From Streptomyces sp. GC420 (GTDB lineage: Bacteria > Actinomycetota > Actinomycetes > Streptomycetales > Streptomycetaceae), in contig NZ_JAAAXQ010000022.1 in NCBI RefSeq assembly GCF_009916105.1, forward strand, positions 1 through 39,723: 39,723 nucleotides of DNA, written 5' to 3'. The translations under genes and the position numbers were made by a program. Under the pieces are notes generated by a model. The model did not search any database and was not told where the DNA came from. It saw only the letters and a program-made list of their open reading frames with translations. How positions within the stretch are numbered: the stretch's first letter is position 1; every line of letters begins with the position of its first letter. Shown piece by piece: positions 1 through 8,369 of the stretch.

Positions 1-2760
1 CCGCTGTCCGGGAGCGGCGCCCCCGCGGCGCGCGGCGCGCGGGACGACGCGGGGGACGACGCCCCGTCCGGGGGCCCGGGCGCACAGTGGAGCGCCGCCG
101 GAGGCGGGAGCGGAACCGGCGGCGGGGCGCCGCGGAGCACCGGGGCCGGAACGCCGGGCGGGGGCGGGGCGCACCCACGGTCCGCGCCGGCGGGCGGCAC
201 GAACACGAGCGGCACGGCACCGGGCGGCACGGCGGCGGGCACCGACGTTTCCGGCAGCGCGCCGGAACCGGCGTCCGGTTCCGGCGGTCCGGCCGCGCCC
301 GCCGCCGCGGCCGGATCGGGCTCCGGAGACGCCACCAGGGGCGGACGTGGCGCCCGGCGCGCGCCCGGTGTCACGGTCGCGCCCACGCCGGAGACCGCGT
401 CGGCGCCCCCGGCGGACACCGGCGACACCGGCGACCGGTCACGGTCGCGGTCGCGGTCGGCCTCCGGCGCCGAGCCGGGGTCCGGGCCCGCGCCGGGCAG
501 GACGGGCAGAGCGAGCAAGGCGGGTGCCGCCGACAGCCCGGCCCGCAAGCGCGCCGGCGGGCACGGCGTGCGCGCCGCCCAGCCGCTGGACCCCGACACC
601 CGGCACCGGCTGCTCGACGGAACGCACCACGACCCGCACTCCGTGCTGGGTGCCCACATCGTGCGCGGCGGGGTGTCCTTCCGGATGCTGCGCCCCCACG
701 CGAAGGCGGTGACCGTGCTCGGGAAGGGCCTGCGCGCGGAGCTGCACGAGGACGGCGACGGCTTCTTCTCCGGTGTGCTGCCGATGCGCGCCGTCCCCGA
801 GTACACCCTCCTCGTCGCCTACGACGACAACGAGATCGAGGTCCACGACCCGTACCGGTTCCTGCCCGCCATCGGGGAGTTCGACCTGCACCTCATCCAC
901 GAGGGCAGGCACGAGCAGCTGTGGCGGGCGCTTGGCGCCGAGCCCATGGTGCACCAGGGCGTGACCGGCACCCGGTTCACCGTGTGGGCGCCCGACGCGC
1001 GCGGCGTCCGCGTCGTCGGCGACTTCAACTACTGGGACGGCACCGGCTTCCCCATGCGGTCCCTGGGCTCGACCGGCGTGTGGGAGCTGTTCGTCCCCGG
1101 CCTCGGCGAGGGCGAGCTGTACAAGTTCGACATCACCCGCCCGGACGGTTCGCACACGCTGCGCGCCGACCCGATGGCCCGCCGCACCGAGGTGCCTCCG
1201 GCGACCGCCTCGGTGGTGCACGCCTCGCACCACGTGTGGCACGACCAGGAGTGGATGGAGCGCCGCGGCGAACGCCCCGTCCACGAGGCGCCGTTCTCCG
1301 TCTACGAGGTGCACCTGCCGTCCTGGCGGCCCCGGCTCACCTACCGCCAGCTCGCCGAGCAGCTGCCTTCCTACGTCAAGGACCTCGGCTTCACCCACGT
1401 CGAGCTGATGCCGGTCGCCGAGCATCCCTTCGGCGGCTCCTGGGGCTATCAGGTCACCGGCTTCTACGCGCCGACGGCCCGGCTGGGCACGCCCGACGAC
1501 TTCAAGCACCTGATCGACGCGCTGCACCGGGCCGGAATCGGTGTGATCATGGACTGGGTGCCGGCGCACTTCCCCCGGGACGCCTGGGCTCTGGCGGAGT
1601 TCGACGGCCGCCCGCTCTACGAGCACTCCGACCCGCTGCGGGCCGCCCACCCCGACTGGGGAACGCTGGAATTCGACTACGGCCGCAACGAGGTCCGCAA
1701 CTTCCTCGTCGCCAACGCGGTGTACTGGTGCGAGGAGTTCCACATCGACGGCCTGCGCGTGGACGCCGTTGCCTCCATGCTCTACCTCGACTACTCGCGC
1801 GAGGCGGGGCAGTGGACCCCGAACCAGTACGGCGGCCGGGAGAACCTGGACGCGGTGGCGTTCCTCCAGGAGATGAACGCCACCGTCTACCGCAGGGTCC
1901 CCGGCGTCGTGACGATCGCCGAGGAGTCCACGGCCTGGGACGGCGTGACCCGGGCCACCCACCACGTGGGGCCGGGCGGCTTCGGCGGCCTCGGCTTCGG
2001 CCTGAAGTGGAACATGGGCTGGATGCACGACTCGCTGGACTACGTGTCGCACGAGCCCGTGCACCGCAAGTACCACCACCACGAGATGACCTTCTCGATG
2101 GTGTACGCGTACAGCGAGAACTACGTACTGCCCATCTCCCACGACGAGGTGGTGCACGGCAAGGGCTCGCTGGTCGGCAAGATGCCGGGCGACTGGTGGC
2201 AGCAGCGCGCCAACCACCGCGCCTACCTGGGCTTCATGTGGGCCCATCCCGGCAAGCAACTGCTCTTCATGGGGCAGGAGTTCGCCCAGGGCGCGGAGTG
2301 GTCCGAGGCACACGGGCCCGACTGGTGGCTGCTCGACCCCTCGTACTCCGCCGAGGCGGACCACCGGGGCGTGCGCGACCTGGTCCGCGACCTCAACACC
2401 GTGTACGTCTCCACCCCCGCGCTGTGGGAACGGGATACCGCGCCCGAAGGGTTCGCCTGGGTCGAGGGGGACGCCGCCGAGGACAACGTCTTCGCGTTCC
2501 TCCGCTTCGACGCGCACGGTTCCCCGCTGCTGAGCGTCAGCAACTTCTCGCCCGTCGTACGGCACGAGTACCGGATCGGGGTCCCCGAACGGTACGCGGC
2601 CTGGCACGAGGTCCTCAACACCGACGGCCTCCGCTACGGCGGCAGCGACGTCACCACCCCCGAGCCGGTCAAGCCGGCCGCGGAGCCCAGCCAGGGCTAT
2701 CCCGCGTGCCTGCGGCTGTCCCTGCCGCCGCTGGCCACGGTCTGGCTGAAGCCGGTCTGA
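1..2760 (+). CDS. glgB: 1,4-alpha-glucan branching enzyme (5' end outside window)
   Basis: Glycogen branching enzyme of family GH13: it cuts alpha-1,4 glucan and re-attaches the piece through an alpha-1,6 bond, in the cytoplasm. The frame is open from base 1, so the gene starts left of the window. The first ~190 codons are Gly/Ala/Pro/Arg-rich low complexity, as in streptomycete GlgB N-termini; the conserved enzyme begins near GTG 568 (numbering below from there). A CBM48-like domain (FTVWAPDA, then GDFNYWDG) precedes the GH13 barrel. Barrel motifs are [16 protein letters not shown] with nucleophile D399, TIAEEST with acid/base E452, and SHDEVVHG with D526. The C-terminal all-beta domain is complete and ends at TGA 2760. 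In streptomycetes this gene usually follows treS/pep2 of the GlgE pathway, but that region is not in view. The next gene converges and may overlap its 3' end. Confidence 0.95.
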   Translation, partial: PLSGSGAPAARGARDDAGDDAPSGGPGAQWSAAGGGSGTGGGAPRSTGAGTPGGGGAHPRSAPAGGTNTSGTAPGGTAAGTDVSGSAPEPASGSGGPAAPAAAAGSGSGDATRGGRGARRAPGVTVAPTPETASAPPADTGDTGDRSRSRSRSASGAEPGSGPAPGRTGRASKAGAADSPARKRAGGHGVRAAQPLDPDTRHRLLDGTHHDPHSVLGAHIVRGGVSFRMLRPHAKAVTVLGKGLRAELHEDGDGFFSGVLPMRAVPEYTLLVAYDDNEIEVHDPYRFLPAIGEFDLHLIHEGRHEQLWRALGAEPMVHQGVTGTRFTVWAPDARGVRVVGDFNYWDGTGFPMRSLGSTGVWELFVPGLGEGELYKFDITRPDGSHTLRADPMARRTEVPPATASVVHASHHVWHDQEWMERRGERPVHEAPFSVYEVHLPSWRPRLTYRQLAEQLPSYVKDLGFTHVELMPVAEHPFGGSWGYQVTGFYAPTARLGTPDDFKHLIDALHRAGIGVIMDWVPAHFPRDAWALAEFDGRPLYEHSDPLRAAHPDWGTLEFDYGRNEVRNFLVANAVYWCEEFHIDGLRVDAVASMLYLDYSREAGQWTPNQYGGRENLDAVAFLQEMNATVYRRVPGVVTIAEESTAWDGVTRATHHVGPGGFGGLGFGLKWNMGWMHDSLDYVSHEPVHRKYHHHEMTFSMVYAYSENYVLPISHDEVVHGKGSLVGKMPGDWWQQRANHRAYLGFMWAHPGKQLLFMGQEFAQGAEWSEAHGPDWWLLDPSYSAEADHRGVRDLVRDLNTVYVSTPALWERDTAPEGFAWVEGDAAEDNVFAFLRFDAHGSPLLSVSNFSPVVRHEYRIGVPERYAAWHEVLNTDGLRYGGSDVTTPEPVKPAAEPSQGYPACLRLSLPPLATVWLKPV

Positions 2761-3529
2761 CCCCCGCGCCCGGCACCCCGGCCCGGCGGCCTCGGCGCGG
2801 GGCGCCGGTGCCGGTGCCGGTGCCGGTGCCGTGCGGAGCGTCGGTGCCGGACGGGCCCGGTCGGTGGCGCGGGATGAGCCGTCGGCAGACGCGTGCGGGC
2901 GGTGCGGCCGAGTCCGTCGCACCGCCGCGCGCCCGGCACGCGGAGCCGGCGCACCCGTGCGGCGTTGGCGCCCTGCCACGGCGCCCCCGGCGCCGGGATG
3001 GGCGGCCCGCGCCGCGATTGGCCGGGCTGCATCGTGCCGCGCCCGTTGTCGGGCCGGATTCGGGCCGGATCCACCCGTCCACGCCCCGGCCGGGTATCGC
3101 GGCCAGCGGGGGCACCAGCCGCCGTTCGAGAGCGGTGATGAGGGCGGGCACTGATTCGGGGGCGCGCAGTTCGGTGAGCAGCCGGACCGGGTGGAGGGCG
3201 TAGGCGACACGGAGTTCGTTGGTGGCGAGGGCGGCCGCCGCGCGGGCCGTGCGCGGGTCGCCGAGCCTGGCCAGTGCGTGGGCGGCGCCGGCGCAGCGCT
3301 CGGGATCGCGGTGGTTGAGGAGCAGGACGAGGGATTCGAAGGCTCTGCTGTCCTTCTCGCAGCCGAGCCGGAAGGCCGCCAGCTCGCGTGCCCAGAGCGG
3401 TCGGCCGGGCTCGGTGAGCACTTGCGCGAGTTCCTCCATGTCCTCGGTCCGTATCAGCCTTCGGTAGGTTTCGGAGTCTCCGGACTCTCTCTGTAAGCGC
3501 AGCGTGAGCACTCGCAACCCGTTGTCCAT
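2669..3529 (-). CDS. HEAT-repeat protein
   Basis: Probable HEAT/armadillo-type helical repeat protein acting as a protein-interaction scaffold; no catalytic motif is visible. From the ATG at 3529 the first ~150 residues show repeated helix pairs ([39 protein letters not shown]) typical of HEAT units. An in-frame GTG at 3559 is an alternative start; neither has a clear ribosome binding site. After about base 3050 the frame becomes Arg/Gly/Ala/Pro-rich with no helical pattern and runs into the 3' end of glgB, overlapping it by 92 bases on the opposite strand. The N-terminal part is well supported. The tail could be a genuine disordered extension, or the gene may really end earlier after an undetected frameshift. 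Cellular role unknown. Confidence 0.6.
   Translation of the reverse strand: MDNGLRVLTLRLQRESGDSETYRRLIRTEDMEELAQVLTEPGRPLWARELAAFRLGCEKDSRAFESLVLLLNHRDPERCAGAAHALARLGDPRTARAAAALATNELRVAYALHPVRLLTELRAPESVPALITALERRLVPPLAAIPGRGVDGWIRPESGPTTGAARCSPANRGAGRPSRRRGRRGRAPTPHGCAGSACRARGGATDSAAPPARVCRRLIPRHRPGPSGTDAPHGTGTGTGTGAPRRGRRAGVPGAGVRPASARPWPAAAGTAAGTRDSPGWAPRPA
2804..2830. repeat. 6-bp tandem repeat (gccggt, about 4.5 copies)
   Basis: Four perfect copies of gccggt followed by a partial one lie just after the glgB stop codon. On the minus strand they fall inside the low-complexity tail of the HEAT-protein frame and encode alternating Gly-Thr. A short microsatellite of this type is prone to slippage, which is one more reason to doubt the annotated end of that gene. 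Confidence 0.7.
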
Positions 3530-3855
3530 GACGGCCAGCGTATAAGCGATCCACGTCACAGCAGCACAGGGCTGGCGCGCTCGTTACGCGCTGGTTAAGC
3601 TCAGACGAGCGGGACACACCCGCACTGCTCTCGACGGCCTGGTGACGCAGCCGTCGTGGGCGCCAGTCGGTTCGGCTTTTCGGCAGGCCCCGGGACAGGG
3701 TCGGCCACGGTTCACATCGGCGCTGTCCGCTCGCCGCGGCAGAAGTCCGTGCGGCGCCTCAGCCATCAGTCGTGCCTTTTCTCCTCCGTACTCCGTAGCG
3801 CGTTCCGCGCGGCCGGGTGCGTTCCTCAGTCGTCACTCTTCTTTGGAGTCCCGTG
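3530..3855. other. Divergent intergenic region, HEAT protein / 3-hydroxyacyl-CoA dehydrogenase
   Basis: A 326-base gene-free stretch that must hold promoters for both divergent genes. A ggag Shine-Dalgarno at 3845-3848 sits seven bases before the ATG at 3856. The sequence is somewhat less GC-rich near 3770-3850. I could not pick out a convincing -35/-10 pair or a palindrome resembling the one upstream of ccr. Confidence 0.5.
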
Positions 3856-5652
3856 ATGGACACCTCCCTGGACACCCCTTCCCTCAAGACCGTCGCCGTC
3901 ATCGGCCTCGGCACGATGGGCACCGGCATCGCCGAGGTGCTCGCCCGTGCCGGCCGTGAGGTCATCGGCATCGACATCAGCGAGGCCGCCGCCGCGCAGG
4001 CCGTGGCCGCGCTGGAGGCCTCGACCGCCCGCGCCGTGGCCCGTGAGCGGCTCACCGCGCAGGAGCGTTCGGACGTGCTGGCGCGCTTCCGCACCTTCTC
4101 CGAGCTCCAGGCGGCCGCAGACGCCGATCTCGTCATCGAGGTGGTCCCGGAGGCGTACGAGATCAAGCAGCAGGTGTTCAAGGCCCTGGACGGGATCGTC
4201 CGGCCCACCGCGATCCTCGCCACCGGCACCAACGCGCTGTCGGTGACCCGGCTCGCCGCCGACTCCGCCCACCCGGAGCGGGTGCTGGGCCTGCACTTCT
4301 TCAACCCCGCCCCGGCGATGAAGCTGGTCGAGGTGGTGTCCTCGGTGCTGACCGCCCCGGCGGCCGTCGAGGCCGTCACCGCGCTCGCCCGTGAGCTGGG
4401 CAAGGAGCCCATCGCGATCGGCGACCGCCCCGGCTTCGTCGCGGACGGGCTGCTGTTCGGCTACCTCAACCAGGCCGCCGCGATGTACGAGGCCAAGTAC
4501 GCCTCCCGCGAGGACATCGACGCCGCCATGCGGCTGGGCTGCGGCCTGCCGATGGGCCCGCTCGCCCTGCTGGACCTGATCGGCGTCGACACCGCGCGCA
4601 CCGTGCTGGAGGCCATGTACGCGGCGTCCCACGACCGGCTGCACGCCCCGGCCCCCGTCCTGAAGCAGCTCAGCGAGGCGGGCCTGACCGGCCGCAAGTC
4701 GGGCCGCGGTTTCTACACGTACGCCGAACCGGGTTCCTCGACCGTCGTCCCGGACGACCTGACGCCCGCCGAGGACGCAGAGACGGCCGGCGGCCGCGAG
4801 GTGCGCTCCGTGGGTGTCGCCGGTTCCGGCACGATGGCCTCCGGCATCGCCGAGGTGTTCGCCAAGGCCGGTTACGACGTGGTGCTCGCGGCCCGCAGCC
4901 AGGAGAAGGCGGACACGGCCAAGGCCAGGATCGCCAAGTCCCTCGCCCGGTCCGTGGACAAGGGCCGGCTGACGCCGGAGGGCCGGGACCAGACCCTGGC
5001 CCGCATCACCGCGGCCGGGTCGCTGGAGTCCTTCGCGGACGTCGACCTGGCGGTGGAGGCGGTCGCCGAGGACCTGGAGATCAAGCAGCAGCTCTTCGCG
5101 ACGCTGGACAAGATCTGCAAGCCCGGCGCCGTGCTCGCCACGACCACCTCCTCGCTGCCCGTCGTGGCCTGTGCCCGTGCCACATCTCGCCCCGCGGACG
5201 TCATCGGGATGCACTTCTTCAACCCGGCCCCGGCGATGAAGCTGGTCGAGGTGGTGCGCACGGTCCTTACCGCCGACGACGTGCACGCGACCGTCCGCGA
5301 GGTCTGCGCGAAGATCCGCAAGCACCCGGTGGACTGCGGCGACCGCGCCGGTTTCATCGTCAACGCGCTGCTGTTCCCGTACCTCAACAACGCGATCAAG
5401 ATGGTCCAGGAGCACTACGCCTCCATGGACGACATCGACGCGGCGATGAAGCTCGGCGGCGGCTACCCGATGGGGCCCTTCGAACTGCTGGACGTGGTCG
5501 GCCTGGATGTCTCGCTGGCCATTGAGAAGGTGCTGCACAAGGAGTTCCGGGACCCGGGTCTCGCTCCGGCGCCGCTGCTGGAGCACCTGGTCGCGGCGGG
5601 CTGCATGGGCCGCAAGTCGGGCCGCGGCTTCCGCGAGTATGCCCGGCGCTGA
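3856..5652 (+). CDS. Tandem-fused 3-hydroxyacyl-CoA (3-hydroxybutyryl-CoA) dehydrogenase
   Basis: NAD(P)-dependent oxidoreductase interconverting acetoacetyl-CoA and (S)-3-hydroxybutyryl-CoA, the step before crotonyl-CoA that feeds Ccr encoded downstream. The 598-residue protein is two complete ~295-residue modules in tandem. Each has a Rossmann domain (VIGLGTMGTGIAE near residue 15; GVAGSGTMASGIAE near 320) and a C-terminal dimerisation domain (PMGPLALLD; PMGPFELLD). Both keep the HFFNPAPAMKLVEVV segment with the catalytic His-Glu pair (H147/E159; H453/E465). Counting from the His to the human HADH positions, module 2 keeps Ser (S432) and Asn (N503), while module 1 has Asn126 and Asp197 instead. 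The ATG at 3856 has a good ribosome binding site; an ATG at 3817 in the same frame lacks one. A TetR gene follows after 91 bases. The crotonase needed between this step and Ccr is not in the window. Confidence 0.9.
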   Translation: MDTSLDTPSLKTVAVIGLGTMGTGIAEVLARAGREVIGIDISEAAAAQAVAALEASTARAVARERLTAQERSDVLARFRTFSELQAAADADLVIEVVPEAYEIKQQVFKALDGIVRPTAILATGTNALSVTRLAADSAHPERVLGLHFFNPAPAMKLVEVVSSVLTAPAAVEAVTALARELGKEPIAIGDRPGFVADGLLFGYLNQAAAMYEAKYASREDIDAAMRLGCGLPMGPLALLDLIGVDTARTVLEAMYAASHDRLHAPAPVLKQLSEAGLTGRKSGRGFYTYAEPGSSTVVPDDLTPAEDAETAGGREVRSVGVAGSGTMASGIAEVFAKAGYDVVLAARSQEKADTAKARIAKSLARSVDKGRLTPEGRDQTLARITAAGSLESFADVDLAVEAVAEDLEIKQQLFATLDKICKPGAVLATTTSSLPVVACARATSRPADVIGMHFFNPAPAMKLVEVVRTVLTADDVHATVREVCAKIRKHPVDCGDRAGFIVNALLFPYLNNAIKMVQEHYASMDDIDAAMKLGGGYPMGPFELLDVVGLDVSLAIEKVLHKEFRDPGLAPAPLLEHLVAAGCMGRKSGRGFREYARR

Positions 5653-5743
5653 CCGGCGCGGTGCCTGGGGCGGGCTGCTGGGTGCGGACGGCGGCCCGCC
5701 CCCGCAGCCGCCCCCTCCTGCCGAGATGCAGTACGTTCACCCC

Positions 5744-6568
5744 ATGTCCCAGTCCGCCAAGTCCACCCGTACGACACAGACGTCCGACGTCCCGGAGACC
5801 GCCGCGGGCGGCCGCGCCGCCGCCCAGCGGCTGAAGATGCGCCGCGAGCTGGCCACGGCGGCCATGGAACTCTTCGCCACCAAGGGGTACGAAGCCACCA
5901 CGGTCGACGAGATCGCCGCTGCGGCCGGTGTGGCCCGGCGGACCTTCTTCCGGCACTTCCGCTCCAAGGAAGAGGCGATCTTCCCCGACCACGACGACAC
6001 CCTCGTCAGGGCCGAGGCCGTGCTGAACGCCGCTCCTCCGCACGAGCACCCGCTGGACACGGTGTGCCGGGGTATCAAGGAAGTCATGCGGATGTACGCG
6101 GGCTCGCCCGCGGTGTCCGTCGCCCGCTACAGGCTGACCCGTGAGGTGCCCACGCTCCGCGAGGCGGAGATCGCCTCGGTGGCCCGCTACGAGCGGCTGT
6201 TCACCCGCTACCTGCTGGGCCACTTCGACGAGCACGAGCACCAGGTCGGCAATGACGACCCGCTGCTCGCCGAGGTGGCCGCCTCGGCCGTGGTCACGGC
6301 GCACAACCATGTGCTGCGCCGCTGGCTGCGCGCCGACGGGCAGGGCGACGTGGAGGCACAGCTGGACCACGCCTTCGCGATCGTGCGGAAGACCTTCGGC
6401 GCGGGGATCGGCGCGGGCCGCACCCAGGTCGCCGGCGGGCCGGAGCAGAACGGGGCCGGTGCCGCGGTGAGCACACGGTCCGAGGGCGAGGTCCTGGTGG
6501 CGGTGGCCCGTACGGACGCGCCGCTGCACGAGGTCATGCGGGCGATCGAGCAGGCGCTGAAGAAGTAG
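5744..6568 (+). CDS. TetR-family transcriptional regulator
   Basis: A 274-residue TetR-type repressor or activator. The N-terminal helix-turn-helix is clear (ELATAAMELFATKGYEATTV, then AGVARRTFFRHFRSKEEAI, about residues 35-75), followed by an all-helical ligand domain. The last ~60 residues are unusual: a Gly/Ala-rich linker and then a short predicted helix (APLHEVMRAIEQALKK). It lies between the hydroxybutyryl-CoA dehydrogenase gene and the ccr operon on the same strand, so control of the ethylmalonyl-CoA pathway is the obvious inference. A TetR protein, CcrR, is known to regulate ccr in Methylobacterium extorquens. The ATG at 5744 was chosen; ATG 5726 in the same frame is possible. It may be co-transcribed with the dehydrogenase gene, and a hairpin at 6660-6682 follows. 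Confidence 0.88.
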   Translation: MSQSAKSTRTTQTSDVPETAAGGRAAAQRLKMRRELATAAMELFATKGYEATTVDEIAAAAGVARRTFFRHFRSKEEAIFPDHDDTLVRAEAVLNAAPPHEHPLDTVCRGIKEVMRMYAGSPAVSVARYRLTREVPTLREAEIASVARYERLFTRYLLGHFDEHEHQVGNDDPLLAEVAASAVVTAHNHVLRRWLRADGQGDVEAQLDHAFAIVRKTFGAGIGAGRTQVAGGPEQNGAGAAVSTRSEGEVLVAVARTDAPLHEVMRAIEQALKK

Positions 6569-6659
6569 GCACGCCGGCGGCGGCCGCCCGGCCGCTCCCG
6601 GTCCCCTCCTCAGCTCCCGCTTCTCTCACATCTCATAAACAAACGGACACACAAAGCGG

Positions 6660-6682
6660 CGGCCGCCCCATCGGGGCGGCCG
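6660..6682 (+). terminator. Hairpin terminator after the TetR gene
   Basis: A perfect 10-bp stem (cggccgcccc / ggggcggccg) with a 3-base loop, followed by ttgttgct, lies about 90 bases after the tetR stop and upstream of the ccr promoter. This is a good intrinsic terminator by actinobacterial standards. Confidence 0.75.
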
Positions 6683-6741
6683 TTGTTGCTCACACGTGCC
6701 GCCGAGATGACAAGTGAGAGAAATTGTTGGCACCCAGTGTC

Positions 6742-6770
6742 TTGCTGAGTGGCACGCCGTGCCATACCTT
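6742..6770 (+). promoter_or_regulatory. Candidate ccr promoter with palindromic operator in the spacer
   Basis: A -35-like TTGCTG (6742-6747) and a -10-like TACCTT (6765-6770, fitting the streptomycete TAnnnT pattern) are separated by exactly 17 bases. A perfect 15-bp palindrome, TGGCAC-gcc-GTGCCA (6750-6764), fills that spacer. Another TGGCAC half-site lies 22 bases, two helical turns, upstream (6728-6733). The arrangement suggests a repressor that competes with RNA polymerase, most simply the TetR protein encoded just upstream. The promoter boxes are pattern matches only; the palindrome itself is certain. Confidence 0.6.
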
Positions 6771-6998
6771 GGGAGTGTCCGGGCGGCCGGCGTGCAGAGA
6801 TCACTCGTACGCCGGCTGTCCCAGCAAGCCGTATGTCCGTACGCGCTTGTTCGCCCGGGCGCCTGCGTCACAGGCAACCTTCCGCGCCACAACGCGCTGC
6901 CACAGCACCACCCCTCGCCGAACCGACGGCATACAGCAGCAACCACCCCGACGTCCCTCAAGCGTTCTCCCAACGCGCGCTTCGCCGGAGGCAACACC

Positions 6999-8360
6999 GT
7001 GAAGGAAATCCTGGACGCGATCCAGTCCCAGACTGCATCCAACAGCGGCTCAGCCGCGGTCACCGCCGCCGACTTCGCGGCGCTGCCCATCCCCGAGTCG
7101 TACCGCGCGGTGACCGTGCACAAGGACGAGACGGAGATGTTCTCCGGTCTCACCACCCGGGAGAAGGACCCCCGCAAGTCGCTGCACCTCGACGAGGTGC
7201 CCGTGCCCGAGCTGGGCCCCGGAGAGGCCCTGGTCGCCGTGATGGCCAGCTCGGTCAACTACAACTCGGTGTGGACCTCGATCTTCGAGCCCCTGCCGAC
7301 CTTCGGCTTCCTCGAGCGCTACGGCAAGCTCTCCGAGCTCACCAAGCGCCACGACCTGCCGTACCACATCATCGGCTCCGACCTCGCGGGCGTCGTCCTG
7401 CGCACCGGCCCCGGCGTCAACGCCTGGAAGCCCGGTGACGAGGTCGTCGCGCACTGCCTCTCCGTCGAGCTCGAGTCCTCCGACGGCCACAACGACACGA
7501 TGCTCGACCCCGAGCAGCGGATCTGGGGCTTCGAGACCAACTTCGGCGGCCTCGCCGAGATCGCCCTCGTCAAGTCCAACCAGCTCATGCCCAAGCCCGC
7601 CCACCTCAGCTGGGAGGAGGCGGCCGCCCCCGGCCTGGTCAACTCCACCGCGTACCGGCAGCTCGTCTCGCGCAACGGCGCCGGCATGAAGCAGGGCGAC
7701 AACGTGCTGATCTGGGGCGCCAGCGGCGGCCTCGGCAGCTACGCCACCCAGTTCGCGCTCGCGGGCGGCGCCAACCCGATCTGCGTCGTCTCCAGCGACC
7801 AGAAGGCGGACATCTGCCGGTCCATGGGCGCCGAGGCGATCATCGACCGCAACGCCGAGGACTACAAGTTCTGGAAGGACGAGCACACCCAGGACCCGAA
7901 GGAGTGGAAGCGCTTCGGCAAGCGCATCCGCGAGCTGACCGGCGGCGAGGACGTGGACATCGTCTTCGAGCACCCGGGGCGCGAGACCTTCGGCGCCAGC
8001 GTGTACGTCACCCGCAAGGGCGGCACCATCGTCACCTGCGCCTCGACGTCCGGCTACAACCACGAGTACGACAACCGCTACCTGTGGATGTCGCTGAAGC
8101 GGATCGTCGGCTCGCACTTCGCGAACTACCGCGAGGCGTGGGAGGCCAACCGCCTGGTCGCCAAGGGCAAGATCCACCCGACCCTGTCGAAGGTCTACTC
8201 CCTCGAGGACACCGGCCAGGCCGCGTACGACGTGCACCGCAACCTCCACCAGGGCAAGGTCGGCGTGCTCTGCCTCGCCCCGCAGGAGGGCCTGGGCGTG
8301 CGCGACCCCGAGATGCGCGCCAAGCACCTCGACGCCATCAACCGCTTCCGCAACGTCTGA
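6999..8360 (+). CDS. ccr: Crotonyl-CoA carboxylase/reductase
   Basis: Catalyses NADPH-dependent reductive carboxylation of crotonyl-CoA to (2S)-ethylmalonyl-CoA, the key step of the ethylmalonyl-CoA pathway and a source of the butyrate-derived polyketide extender unit. The 453-residue protein is a medium-chain dehydrogenase/reductase without zinc ligands, with the nucleotide-binding segment WGASGGLGSYATQFA near residue 240. All four residues that organise CO2 in Kitasatospora setae Ccr (Asn81, Phe170, Glu171, His365) are present at a constant offset of eight: N89, F178, E179 and H373. This separates it from ordinary enoyl reductases. GTG 6999 is preceded by ggagg with 7-base spacing; the in-frame sequence further upstream is not protein-like. 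It heads a five-gene operon, and the stop lies 9 bases before meaA. Confidence 0.97.
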   Translation: MKEILDAIQSQTASNSGSAAVTAADFAALPIPESYRAVTVHKDETEMFSGLTTREKDPRKSLHLDEVPVPELGPGEALVAVMASSVNYNSVWTSIFEPLPTFGFLERYGKLSELTKRHDLPYHIIGSDLAGVVLRTGPGVNAWKPGDEVVAHCLSVELESSDGHNDTMLDPEQRIWGFETNFGGLAEIALVKSNQLMPKPAHLSWEEAAAPGLVNSTAYRQLVSRNGAGMKQGDNVLIWGASGGLGSYATQFALAGGANPICVVSSDQKADICRSMGAEAIIDRNAEDYKFWKDEHTQDPKEWKRFGKRIRELTGGEDVDIVFEHPGRETFGASVYVTRKGGTIVTCASTSGYNHEYDNRYLWMSLKRIVGSHFANYREAWEANRLVAKGKIHPTLSKVYSLEDTGQAAYDVHRNLHQGKVGVLCLAPQEGLGVRDPEMRAKHLDAINRFRNV

Positions 8361-8369
8361 GGTCCCCCA

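Larger units (their letters stand above)
6569..6998. other. tetR-ccr intergenic region
   Basis: 430 bases without a gene. They hold the terminator after tetR (6660-6682), the candidate ccr promoter with its palindromic operator (6742-6770), and a roughly 220-base untranslated leader before the ccr start. The leader includes further partial palindromes (around 6784-6820, cgtacgccgg-like) but no recognisable riboswitch. Confidence 0.6.

Noticed and set aside
439-3210. Very long minus-strand open frame across glgB (and similar frames over the dehydrogenase, ccr-meaA and RND genes)
   Set aside because: High GC removes stop codons from antisense frames. The translations are His/Arg/Gly/Val-rich with no family motifs, while the plus-strand genes have full catalytic signatures.
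6784-6998. Riboswitch or leader peptide in the ccr leader
   Set aside because: Open frames here have no ribosome binding site and unbiased codons, and no known riboswitch core is recognisable; only short palindromes are seen.
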